NCBI GenBank assembly: GCA_027322375.1
Contig: DAHVRS010000253.1
Coordinates: 1 to 5,667 of the forward strand
Source of the DNA: Brachybacterium sp.
Lineage (GTDB): Bacteria; Actinomycetota; Actinomycetes; Actinomycetales; Dermabacteraceae
Length of the DNA: 5,667 nt
Direction: 5' to 3'
The position numbers were made by a program, and so were the translations under genes. Of this stretch, positions 1 to 4,834 are shown piece after piece (within the stretch, counting starts at the first letter, position 1; every line of letters begins with the position of its first letter). Under the pieces are notes generated by a model. The model was not told the origin of the DNA, ran no database searches, and saw only the letters and a program-made list of their open reading frames with translations.

Positions 1-272
1 ACCTCCTTGCCGGACTCCTTCGGCTCGCCCACCTCGATCGCCTTGAGCGAGATGCCCCGGCGCAGCAGCTTGGTCTGCAGCACGTCCAGCACCGCGAGCA
101 CGCGCTCCTCCGCGTTCGCGGTCATGACGATGTCATCCCCGCTCAGGGACACCGACGCCCCGGTGTTGCGGAAGTCGTACCGCTGGGCGACCTCCTTGGC
201 CGCCTGGTTCACGGCGTTGTCGACCTCCTGGCGGTCGAGCTTGCTGACGATGTCGAACGACGAATCGGCCAC
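1..272 (-). CDS. yajQ: YajQ-family (UPF0234) nucleotide-binding protein, 5' part only
   Basis: Reading leftwards from a GTG at 272, the frame stays open for 90 codons to the window edge and begins [20 protein letters not shown], the characteristic N-terminus of the YajQ family. Also visible are [10 protein letters not shown] (32-41) and a later [18 protein letters not shown] stretch (67-84). Family members run about 160 residues, so a little over half is present and the C-terminus lies outside. YajQ proteins fold as two RNP-like domains; a Xanthomonas member is a cyclic-di-GMP effector, and others bind nucleotides or RNA. The role here is unknown. The GTG is chosen because AAGGAGGG lies 7 nt upstream and the protein then starts at the conserved MADSSFD. 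An in-frame ATG at 317 would add 15 unconserved residues. The gene is divergent from the tRNA cluster. Family assignment is secure; function is not. Confidence 0.93.
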   Translation of the reverse strand, partial: MADSSFDIVSKLDRQEVDNAVNQAAKEVAQRYDFRNTGASVSLSGDDIVMTANAEERVLAVLDVLQTKLLRRGISLKAIEVGEPKESGKE

Positions 273-279
273 GGTGGCT

Positions 280-287
280 CCCTCCTT
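280..287 (-). promoter_or_regulatory. Ribosome binding site deciding the yajQ start
   Basis: On the minus strand this reads AAGGAGGG, a near-perfect Shine-Dalgarno, 7 nt before the GTG at 272. It lies inside the extension that would be coding if the in-frame ATG at 317 were used, so it favours the GTG start. Confidence 0.75.
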
Positions 288-315
288 CAGACCGGCCCGG
301 TCGGGCCGCTCGGCC

Positions 316-321
316 ATTGTC
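316..321 (-). promoter_or_regulatory. Possible -10 element for yajQ
   Basis: The minus strand reads GACAAT here, four or five matches to actinobacterial -10 sequences depending on the consensus used. No convincing -35 is seen 16-18 nt upstream. If real, transcription would start near 308-310, giving a leader of about 37 nt and excluding the ATG at 317. This is a weak call on the hexamer alone. Confidence 0.25.
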
Positions 322-388
322 CCCCACACCCGCCTGACCGGCCCGGACGGGCTGTGACGCTCTTCATGCCCTCAGACCCCCTTCTCGG

Positions 389-418
389 TTCGCTTCGGCG
401 GCGGAGGCTGGGTATGCT
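389..418 (+). promoter_or_regulatory. Probable promoter of the tRNA-Tyr transcript
   Basis: TATGCT at 413-418 is a good -10 for a high-GC actinomycete, and a TG at 409-410 gives it some extended -10 character. The -35 is poor: TTCGCT at 389-394 with an 18-nt spacer. The predicted start is near 425, about 54 nt before the mature tRNA end. The surrounding stretch (273-478) is the longest gene-free segment in the window; apart from this site and the yajQ signals I see nothing else in it. Confidence 0.42.
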
Positions 419-478
419 GTTTCGAGTCAACTTCCAGAGGACGCCCGATCTGATCGAGTGGCTGACGGAAGTGATCGC

Positions 479-560
479 GGCAGATTACCCGAGCGGCCAA
501 AGGGAGCTGACTGTAAATCAGCTGGCATTGCCTACGGGGGTTCGAATCCCTCATCTGCCA
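479..560 (+). tRNA. tRNA-Tyr (anticodon GTA)
   Basis: The acceptor stem GGCAGAT (479-485) pairs perfectly with ATCTGCC (553-559), with A560 as discriminator. The D stem is CCC/GGG (488-490 with 502-504). The anticodon stem is GCTGA/TCAGC (506-510 with 518-522) around CTGTAAA, giving anticodon GTA at 513-515. The T arm is GGGGG, loop TTCGAAT, CCCTC (536-552, one G-U pair). The long variable region (about 523-535) makes it a type II tRNA, as expected for bacterial tRNA-Tyr. Genomic sequence continues CCG after the discriminator, so CCA is not encoded and must be added by the CCA enzyme. It decodes UAU and UAC. Confidence 0.97.
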
Positions 561-606
561 CCGCGGAGGATCCATGTGATCCGAAGCACCGGGGCCCGCC
601 CCCGAG

Positions 607-635
607 TTGCCCCAGGGCAGCGAGACGGGTAAGGT
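607..635 (+). promoter_or_regulatory. Candidate promoter immediately upstream of tRNA-Thr
   Basis: TTGCCC (607-612) and TAAGGT (630-635) are separated by exactly 17 nt. TTGCCC matches TTGACA at four positions, and TAAGGT fits the TANNNT pattern of actinobacterial housekeeping promoters. The predicted start is near 642, only a few bases before the mature tRNA-Thr 5' end at 646. This suggests tRNA-Thr has its own start in addition to read-through from tRNA-Tyr. It is based on pattern and spacing only. Confidence 0.45.
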
Positions 636-645
636 TCACCGGGTT

Positions 646-718
646 GCCCTGATAGCTCAGTCGGCAGAGCGTCTCCATGGTAAGGAGAAGGTCAAGGGTT
701 CGATTCCCTTTCAGGGCT
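646..718 (+). tRNA. tRNA-Thr (anticodon GGT)
   Basis: The acceptor GCCCTGA (646-652) pairs perfectly with TCAGGGC (711-717), with T718 as discriminator. The D stem is GCTC/GAGC (655-658 with 667-670). The anticodon stem TCTCC/GGAGA (672-676 with 684-688) encloses ATGGTAA, giving anticodon GGT at 679-681. The T arm is AAGGG, loop TTCGATT, CCCTT (694-710). All invariant positions are in place. CCA is not encoded (CTC follows). It decodes ACC and ACU. Confidence 0.97.
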
Positions 719-730
719 CTGATGGATGTG

Positions 731-760
731 GCGGCCCGGTCTCATTCGAGATCGGGCCGC
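731..760 (+). terminator. Strong hairpin between tRNA-Thr and tRNA-Met, likely terminator
   Basis: GCGGCCCGGTCTC (731-743) pairs with GAGATCGGGCCGC (748-760) over 13 bp with one G-U pair, around the tetraloop ATTC. Only a weak T-poor tail (TTCATC) follows, which is usual in high-GC actinomycetes. It starts 12 nt after the tRNA-Thr discriminator and ends 12 nt before tRNA-Met. It may terminate transcription, or act as a processing structure if all three tRNAs are co-transcribed. Confidence 0.6.
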
Positions 761-772
761 TTCATCGGTCAA

Positions 773-849
773 GCCGGGGTAGCTCAGACGGTCAGAGCGC
801 ACGACTCATAATCGTGAGGTCGCGGGTTCGATCCCCGCCCTCGGTACCA
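773..849 (+). tRNA. tRNA-Met, elongator (anticodon CAT)
   Basis: The acceptor GCCGGGG (773-779) pairs with CCTCGGT (839-845), using G-U pairs at the first and fifth positions. A846 is the discriminator, and CCA is encoded at 847-849, unlike the two preceding tRNAs. The D stem is GCTC/GAGC (782-785 with 795-798). The anticodon stem CACGA/TCGTG (800-804 with 812-816) encloses CTCATAA, giving anticodon CAT at 807-809. The T arm is GCGGG, loop TTCGATC, CCCGC (822-838). The anticodon stem lacks the three consecutive G-C pairs of initiators, so this is not tRNA-fMet. A lysidine-type tRNA-Ile with CAT is the main alternative, but the sequence and the position before rpmG fit elongator Met as I recall it from other actinomycetes. 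Confidence 0.92.
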
Positions 850-946
850 CGCCGGTCACCACCGGAGTGCACAACCCACATCCCCCGAGCACGGGGACCC
901 ACGAGGTGCGCCGCCGGGCGCGCCACCCGGACGAAAGAGGCGAACC
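850..946 (+). other. Leader/spacer between tRNA-Met and rpmG
   Basis: No gene is seen in these 97 nt. Two short GC hairpins are visible: CCGGT/ACCGG (852-856 with 861-865, loop CACC) and CCCCG/CGGGG (883-887 with 892-896, loop AGCA). AGAGG at 936-940 is the rpmG ribosome binding site. I see no clear -10 element, so rpmG is probably transcribed with tRNA-Met. The hairpins may mark the processing boundary. Confidence 0.35.
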
Positions 947-1117
947 GTGGCGAGCAAGAGCTCTGACGTGCGTCCCAAGATCACCATGGCGTGTGTCGAC
1001 TGCAAGGCGCGCAACTACATCACCAAGAAGAACCGGCGCAACACGCCGGATCGTCTCGAGCTGTCGAAGTTCTGCCCCACCTGCGGCAAGCAGACCGCTC
1101 ACCGCGAGACCCGCTGA
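947..1117 (+). CDS. rpmG: 50S ribosomal protein L33, zinc-ribbon form
   Basis: This 56-residue basic protein starts [20 protein letters not shown] and ends [11 protein letters not shown]33 is a small protein of the large ribosomal subunit near the E site. Two CxxC pairs, C16/C19 and C43/C46, form the zinc ribbon. This is therefore the Cys-containing (C+) type rather than the zinc-independent paralogue that many actinomycetes induce under zinc limitation. The length matches actinobacterial L33 (about 55 residues). The GTG start at 947 has AGAGG 6 nt upstream and gives the expected N-terminus. It lies 97 nt after tRNA-Met and is closed by a strong terminator, so tRNA-Met and rpmG probably form one short transcript. 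Identification is very secure. Confidence 0.97.
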   Translation: MASKSSDVRPKITMACVDCKARNYITKKNRRNTPDRLELSKFCPTCGKQTAHRETR

Positions 1118-1136
1118 TCGGGTCCACCGCATCTGA

Positions 1137-1172
1137 ATGAAGGCCACCCGGGTCCGCCCGGGTGGCCTTCAT
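1137..1172 (+). terminator. Intrinsic terminator after rpmG
   Basis: ATGAAGGCCACCCGGG (1137-1152) is perfectly complementary to CCCGGGTGGCCTTCAT (1157-1172): 16 bp around the loop TCCG. It lies 19 nt beyond the rpmG stop codon. The tail has little U, as is common for actinobacterial terminators. Because the outer stem carries AAGG/CCTT, the element could work in both directions. Confidence 0.85.
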
Positions 1173-1218
1173 CATGTCCGGGCACCGGCGCTCGGACAGC
1201 CCGCCGCTGCCACGGCGG

Positions 1219-1273
1219 TGAGATGATCGGAGGGTCCGCATCCGTCGGCTCCGGGCCGACCCGACCTCGGGAG
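1219..1273 (+). promoter_or_regulatory. hadA leader: weak -10 candidates, hairpin and RBS
   Basis: The overlapping hexamers TGAGAT and GATGAT (1219-1227) are the best -10 candidates upstream of hadA, but no -35 stands out. A perfect 6-bp hairpin GTCGGC/GCCGAC (1244-1249 with 1255-1260, loop TCCGG) follows. The ribosome binding site GGGAG is at 1269-1273, 5 nt before the GTG. A promoter is expected in the 106 nt after the rpmG terminator because the terminator should isolate hadA, but I cannot place it firmly. Confidence 0.28.
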
Positions 1274-1278
1274 ACACC

Positions 1279-1728
1279 GTGACCACCACCCCCGATCCCG
1301 CCTTCGCAGGCCGCACCTACCCGGCCGGCCCCGTGCACACCGTCTCGGCAGCGAAGATCCGCGAGTTCGCCCGTGCGACGGGCGCCGCCTCGCCGCTGCA
1401 CACCGACGCCGAGGCCGCCCGTGAGGCCGGCCACGCCGATGTCGTCGCGCCGCCCACCTTCCTGGTCTCCCTCGCCCAGGAGGCCGAGGCGCAGTACATC
1501 GAGGACCCGGCCGCCGGGATCGACTTCTCCCGCGTGGTCCACGGCGAGGAGGGCTTCACCCTGGCCCGCCCCGTCATCGCCGGAGACCGGCTCGTGCCCA
1601 CCCTCACCGTCGAGTCCGTGCGGATCGCCGGCGGGCACGCGATGGTCAGCACCCGCGTCGACCTCGCCGACGAGGACGGCGCCGAGGTCGCGAGTGTGAA
1701 GAGCATGCTCGTCGTCCGCGGCGACTGA
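1279..1728 (+). CDS. hadA: MaoC/HadA-type (3R)-hydroxyacyl-ACP dehydratase subunit A
   Basis: This 149-residue protein has a single hot-dog domain spanning about residues 11-147. Recognisable features are the KIREFARATG helix (26-35), the APPTF motif (57-61) and the VHGEEGF...RPVIAGD segment (87-103), all typical of the MaoC N-terminal/FAS1-DH-like family and of mycobacterial HadA. In the HadAB heterodimer of M. tuberculosis the A subunit lacks the catalytic dyad and shapes the acyl-chain channel, while HadB supplies catalysis. This protein likewise lacks the Asp-x4-His dyad seen in its neighbour, so I infer the same division of labour. The GTG start has GGGAG 5 nt upstream. It is followed 49 nt later by hadB. 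Whether it acts on ordinary fatty acids or another acyl chain cannot be read from the sequence. The family is secure; the exact substrate is not. Confidence 0.87.
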   Translation: MTTTPDPAFAGRTYPAGPVHTVSAAKIREFARATGAASPLHTDAEAAREAGHADVVAPPTFLVSLAQEAEAQYIEDPAAGIDFSRVVHGEEGFTLARPVIAGDRLVPTLTVESVRIAGGHAMVSTRVDLADEDGAEVASVKSMLVVRGD

Positions 1729-1731
1729 GCA

Positions 1732-1764
1732 CCCCGAGCCCGCGCCCCTCCCTCCCCGCCGCCC
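1732..1764. other. Six-run C/G tract (G-quadruplex motif on the minus strand)
   Basis: In the hadA-hadB gap the plus strand carries six C-runs of 3-4 bases (1732-1735, 1739-1741, 1745-1748, 1750-1752, 1754-1757, 1762-1764), separated by loops of 3, 3, 1, 1 and 4 bases. The minus strand therefore meets the canonical G3+N1-7 quadruplex pattern with runs to spare. The mRNA is C-rich and G-poor here, ending 3 nt before the hadB Shine-Dalgarno. The motif is directly visible; function is not shown. Confidence 0.6.
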
Positions 1765-1777
1765 TTCAGGAGCACCC

Positions 1778-2275
1778 ATGACCACCACTGTTCCCGTCGA
1801 CCTCACCACCCTCGCCGTCGGCGACGAGCTCTCCCGCACCACCCGCACCCTGAGCCGCGACACGCTCGTGCGCTACGCCGGGGCCTCGGGAGACTTCAAC
1901 CCCATCCACTACAACGACACCGTCGCGACCGACGCCGGACTGCCGGGCGTCATCGCCCACGGCATGCTCACCATGGGCGTGGCGATCACCGGTCTGCTCG
2001 AGGCGGTCGGTGACCCGACCCTCGTCACCGCCTACTCCACCCGCTTCACCGGCATGGTGCCCGTCCCCGCGACCGGCGAGGTGACCCTCGAGTTCGTCGC
2101 CACAGTCGGCGCGATCGACGAGGCCGCCCGCACCGCTCGCGTGGACCTCACCGCCGAGCTCGACGGCACGAAGGTGCTCGGCCGCGCCCGCGCGACCCTC
2201 GCCCTGCCGGCGGTCTCAGACGCTGCCGCCGGCGCTGACGAGGCGGCCGCCCAGGGCACGGAGGCCGTCGCGTGA
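1778..2275 (+). CDS. hadB: MaoC/HadB-type (3R)-hydroxyacyl-ACP dehydratase, catalytic subunit B
   Basis: This 165-residue hot-dog protein has the R-hydratase signature: YAGASGDFNPIHYND (33-47), with catalytic dyad Asp39 and His44, followed by IAHGMLTMG (59-67). It closely parallels mycobacterial HadB, including the RFTGMVPVP segment (89-97). It should dehydrate (3R)-hydroxyacyl thioesters to trans-2-enoyl thioesters with HadA as partner, in the cytosol, as the dehydration step of type-II fatty-acid elongation. The domain ends near residue 145. The last 20 residues are an Ala/Asp/Glu-rich tail without obvious structure. The ATG has AGGAG 5 nt upstream. Its stop overlaps the murB start (GTGA, 2272-2275), so the two are translationally coupled. 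No hadC-like third subunit follows. An (R)-specific enoyl-CoA hydratase role is the main alternative. Confidence 0.9.
   Translation: MTTTVPVDLTTLAVGDELSRTTRTLSRDTLVRYAGASGDFNPIHYNDTVATDAGLPGVIAHGMLTMGVAITGLLEAVGDPTLVTAYSTRFTGMVPVPATGEVTLEFVATVGAIDEAARTARVDLTAELDGTKVLGRARATLALPAVSDAAAGADEAAAQGTEAVA
2260..2264 (+). promoter_or_regulatory. murB ribosome binding site inside the hadB 3' end
   Basis: GGAGG lies within the last codons of hadB, 7 nt before the murB GTG. With the 4-bp GTGA overlap it fixes the murB start and indicates that ribosomes ending hadB can restart on murB. Confidence 0.75.
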
Positions 2276-3399
2276 GGCTCTCCGATCTGACCACCCTCCG
2301 CATCGGCGGGGAGATCTCGAAGCTCGTCGAGGCGCGCAGTGCTGACGAGGTGATCGCCGCGGTCTCCGCAGCGGATGAGGCCGGCGAACAGCTGCTCGTC
2401 CTCGGCGGCGGCTCGAACCTCGTCGCCTCCGACGCCCCCTTCGAGGGGACCGTCGTGCTGCTGCGCGACCCCGAGGAGCCACCGCTGCTGGACGCGACCT
2501 GCGAGGTCGGCGCCTCCGGCGAGCCCGACGGCATCCCCGTGGACCCTGCCGAGCTCACCCCGCTGGACCCCACCTGCGGCGGCGCGCTCGTGGAGTACTT
2601 CGCCGGCGTGGACTGGGACCGCGCCGTGCGCTACGCGATCACCCGTGAGATGGTCGGCATCGAGGCGCTCTCCGGGATCCCTGGAACCGTCGGCGCGACC
2701 CCGATCCAGAACGTCGGCGCCTACGGCCAGGAGGTCGCCTCGACGATCTCCCGCGTGCGCACCTGGGACCGTGAGAAGGGCGCTGTACGCACCTTCTTCA
2801 GCGCCGACTGCGACTTCTCCTATCGCGACAGCGTGTTCAAGCGCACCCGATACGCCGGCCCCGTCCCCTCGGCGACCGGCCGCTACGTGGTGCTCTCGGT
2901 CACCTTCCAGCACACCATCGGCTCCCTCTCCGCCCCGATCCGCTACGCCCAGCTCGCTGAGGCGCTCGGTGTCGAGGTGGGGGACCGGGTCCCGATGCAG
3001 GAGGTGCGCGAGGCCGTGCTGCGTATCCGAGCCTCCAAGGGCATGGTGCTCGACCCCGCCGATCACGACACCTGGAGCGCGGGCTCCTTCTTCACGAACC
3101 CTGTCCTCCCGGCCGCGCAGGCGGCGGAGCTGCCCGAGGACGCGCCCCGCTACGACGCAGGAGAAGGCCTGGTCAAGACCAGTGCCGCCTGGCTGATCAG
3201 CCACTCCGGGATCGAGCGCGGGCACGCGGTGGGGGAGCGGGCCGCCGTCTCCACCAAGCACTCGCTCGCCCTGACGAACCGGGGCGGCGCGAGCAGCGAG
3301 GACCTCGTCGCCCTCGCCCACGACGTGCAGGCGAGAGTCCGCGACCACTACGGGATCCAGCTGGTCCCCGAGCCGGTGCGGCTCGGACTCGACCTCTGA
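2272..3399 (+). CDS. murB: UDP-N-acetylenolpyruvoylglucosamine reductase MurB
   Basis: MurB is a cytosolic FAD enzyme that reduces UDP-GlcNAc-enolpyruvate to UDP-MurNAc with NADPH, the second committed step of peptidoglycan precursor synthesis. The 375-residue product shows TTLRIGG (7-13), the FAD-binding VLGGGSNLVASD (43-54), GIEALSGIPGTVGATPIQNVG (129-149), YRDSVFK (184-190), AGSFFTNPV (270-278) and EPVRLG (367-372). The three catalytic residues of the E. coli enzyme are represented by Arg185, Ser272 and Glu367. YRDS and this layout fit the type I form. Residues about 66-110 form an acidic, proline-rich stretch with two cysteines (77, 102), clearly longer than the same segment of M. tuberculosis MurB as I recall it. 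The gene starts inside the hadB stop and is likely the last gene of the hadA-hadB-murB transcript. Identification is very secure. Confidence 0.96.
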   Translation: MRLSDLTTLRIGGEISKLVEARSADEVIAAVSAADEAGEQLLVLGGGSNLVASDAPFEGTVVLLRDPEEPPLLDATCEVGASGEPDGIPVDPAELTPLDPTCGGALVEYFAGVDWDRAVRYAITREMVGIEALSGIPGTVGATPIQNVGAYGQEVASTISRVRTWDREKGAVRTFFSADCDFSYRDSVFKRTRYAGPVPSATGRYVVLSVTFQHTIGSLSAPIRYAQLAEALGVEVGDRVPMQEVREAVLRIRASKGMVLDPADHDTWSAGSFFTNPVLPAAQAAELPEDAPRYDAGEGLVKTSAAWLISHSGIERGHAVGERAAVSTKHSLALTNRGGASSEDLVALAHDVQARVRDHYGIQLVPEPVRLGLDL

Positions 3400-3445
3400 A
3401 TCACGCCCTCCGACCCACGCTCTGGCCGCGTCGCGTTCCGAGCCC

Positions 3446-3494
3446 GGGCCCCTGCGCCTCGTCGAACCCTGAACGGCGAGGGCGGCAGGGGCCC
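3446..3494 (+). terminator. Hairpin after murB, probable terminator
   Basis: GGGCCCCTGC (3446-3455) pairs perfectly with GCAGGGGCCC (3485-3494). Pairing continues inward as GCC with GGC and TCG with CGA, after single-base bulges, leaving a loop of roughly 14 nt. It lies 46 nt beyond the murB stop. No U-run follows; the next bases are CCGCGTC and then the glyA -10 element. It plausibly separates the murB and glyA transcripts. Confidence 0.6.
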
Positions 3495-3502
3495 CCGCGT
3501 CT

Positions 3503-3508
3503 TAGGAT
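3503..3508 (+). promoter_or_regulatory. Probable -10 element of the glyA promoter
   Basis: TAGGAT is a classic actinobacterial -10. The expected -35 zone (about 3480-3486) falls in the 3' arm of the preceding hairpin and has no TTGACA-like match. The predicted start is near 3515, leaving a leader of about 42 nt. This also makes an in-frame upstream GTG at 3512 unusable. Confidence 0.5.
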
Positions 3509-3546
3509 GGCGTGACGGCTGCCCGCCGCCCCCGTCACGCCATCGC

Positions 3547-3552
3547 AGGAGG
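3547..3552 (+). promoter_or_regulatory. Ribosome binding site deciding the glyA start
   Basis: AGGAGG lies 4 nt before the GTG at 3557. It selects this GTG over the in-frame GTG at 3512, whose 15-residue extension is not SHMT-like and would contain this site. Confidence 0.8.
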
Positions 3553-3556
3553 CCCA

Positions 3557-4825
3557 GTGAACGTCCTCGACCAGTCCGTCGCCGAAGTCGATCCGGAGAT
3601 CGCGCAGGTGCTCGATCGCGAGCTGGCCCGTCAGCAGGCCTCGCTCGAGATGATCGCCTCGGAGAACTTCGTGCCCCGCGCCGTGCTCCAGACGCAGGGC
3701 TCGGTGCTCACGAACAAGTACGCCGAGGGGTACCCGGGTCGCCGCTACTACGGCGGCTGCGAAGAGGTCGACGTCGCCGAGCAGATCGCGATCGACCGTG
3801 CGAAGGCTCTGTTCGGTGCCGACCACGCGAACGTCCAGCCGCACTCCGGCGCGACCGCGAACGCTGCCGTCATGCACGCCCTCGCCCGCCCCGGCGACAA
3901 GCTCATGGGCCTCTCCCTCGCCCACGGCGGCCACCTCACCCACGGCATGAAGATCAACTTCTCCGGCCGGCTCTACGACATCGTCGCCTACGAGACCGAG
4001 CCCGGCACGGGCCTGATCGACATGGACAAGGTCCACGCGCTCGCCGTCACCGAGAAGCCGAAGGTCATCGTCGCTGGCTGGTCCGCCTACACCCGCCAGC
4101 TCGACTTCCCGCGCTTCCGCGAGATCGCCGACGAGGTCGGCGCGGCGCTGTGGGTCGACATGGCGCATTTCGCGGGCCTGGTCGCCGCGGGTCTGCACCC
4201 GAGCCCCGTCCCCTACGCGGACGTGGTCTCCACCACCATCCACAAGACCATCGGCGGCCCCCGCTCCGGCATGATCCTGTGCAAGGAGGAGTGGGCGAAG
4301 AAGATCGACTCCGCCGTCTTCCCCGGCCAGCAGGGCGGCCCGCTCATGCACGTCGTCGCCGCGAAGGCCGTCGCGCTGAAGATCGCCGCCTCCGATGAGT
4401 TCAAGGACCGCCAGGCCCGCACCCTCGAGGGCGCCCGCATCCTCGCCGACCGCCTCCAGCAGGAGGATGCGAAGTCCGCAGGCGTGAAGGTCATCTCCGG
4501 CGGCACCGACGTGCACCTCGTGCTCGTGGACCTCGTCGACTCCGAGCTCGACGGCCAGCAGGCCGAGGACCGCCTCCACGAGGTCGGCATCACCGTGAAC
4601 CGCAACGCCGTCCCCAACGACCCGCGCCCGCCGCGGGTCACCTCGGGCCTGCGCATCGGCACCCCGGCGCTCGCCACCCGCGGCTTCGGCGCGGAGGAGT
4701 TCACCGAGGTCGCCGACGTCATCGCGCTCGCCCTCACCGGTGGCGCCGACGTCGAGTCGCTGCGCGCCCGGACCGCGAAGCTCGCCGAGTCCAAGCCGCT
4801 GTACGCCGAGCTGAAGCAGTACTGA
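3557..4825 (+). CDS. glyA: Serine hydroxymethyltransferase
   Basis: GlyA is a PLP enzyme that converts serine and tetrahydrofolate to glycine and 5,10-methylene-THF, the main entry of one-carbon units. From the GTG at 3557 it has 422 residues, close to the 417 of E. coli. Residues align almost without shift: SEN (35-37), Tyr55, Glu57 and Tyr65 in [14 protein letters not shown] (54-67), Asp201 and His204 in VDMAHFAGL, His229 and the PLP Schiff-base Lys230 in [14 protein letters not shown], and Arg366 in [10 protein letters not shown] for the substrate carboxylate. The KTIGGPRSG form instead of the E. coli KTLRGPRGG fits actinobacterial SHMTs as I recall them. The start is set by AGGAGG at 3547 and by the SHMT-like N-terminus. 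folD follows after 81 nt, making two successive folate steps. No glycine or THF riboswitch is apparent in the short leader. Confidence 0.97.
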   Translation: MNVLDQSVAEVDPEIAQVLDRELARQQASLEMIASENFVPRAVLQTQGSVLTNKYAEGYPGRRYYGGCEEVDVAEQIAIDRAKALFGADHANVQPHSGATANAAVMHALARPGDKLMGLSLAHGGHLTHGMKINFSGRLYDIVAYETEPGTGLIDMDKVHALAVTEKPKVIVAGWSAYTRQLDFPRFREIADEVGAALWVDMAHFAGLVAAGLHPSPVPYADVVSTTIHKTIGGPRSGMILCKEEWAKKIDSAVFPGQQGGPLMHVVAAKAVALKIAASDEFKDRQARTLEGARILADRLQQEDAKSAGVKVISGGTDVHLVLVDLVDSELDGQQAEDRLHEVGITVNRNAVPNDPRPPRVTSGLRIGTPALATRGFGAEEFTEVADVIALALTGGADVESLRARTAKLAESKPLYAELKQY

Positions 4826-4834
4826 CAGCGCCCA

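Noticed and set aside
568..582. GGATC/GATCC inverted repeat after tRNA-Tyr as a terminator or protein site
   Set aside because: Only 5 bp with a 5-nt loop and no tail; expected by chance in a window of this size.
773..849. Initiator tRNA-fMet
   Set aside because: The anticodon stem is CACGA/TCGTG, lacking the three G-C pairs of initiators.
354..966. Plus-strand frames running over the tRNA cluster (354-632, 458-652, 607-966)
   Set aside because: They overlap three well-folded tRNAs and have no homology I recognise. Short open frames across tRNA genes are common artefacts in GC-rich genomes.
1201..1218. CCGCCG/CGGCGG hairpin upstream of hadA
   Set aside because: A 6-bp GC stem is very common by chance at this base composition and has no associated motif.
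1099..1863. A 254-codon minus-strand frame over hadA and the rpmG terminator
   Set aside because: It runs through a perfect 16-bp terminator stem and the C-tract and is antisense to hadA. The product is Gly/Arg/Asp/Val-rich shadow sequence.
2032..3348. A 438-codon open frame on the minus strand across hadB and murB
   Set aside because: It is antisense to hadB and murB, both confidently identified. Composition matches a GC shadow frame, with no recognisable domain.
3512..3556. Upstream GTG at 3512 as the glyA start
   Set aside because: The added 15 residues are not SHMT-like, the predicted transcript start is at or beyond this codon, and AGGAGG at 3547-3552 selects the GTG at 3557.
3400..3556. 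Glycine or tetrahydrofolate riboswitch before glyA
   Set aside because: The leader after the predicted start is only about 42 nt and the upstream part is taken up by a simple terminator-like hairpin. No aptamer core was seen.
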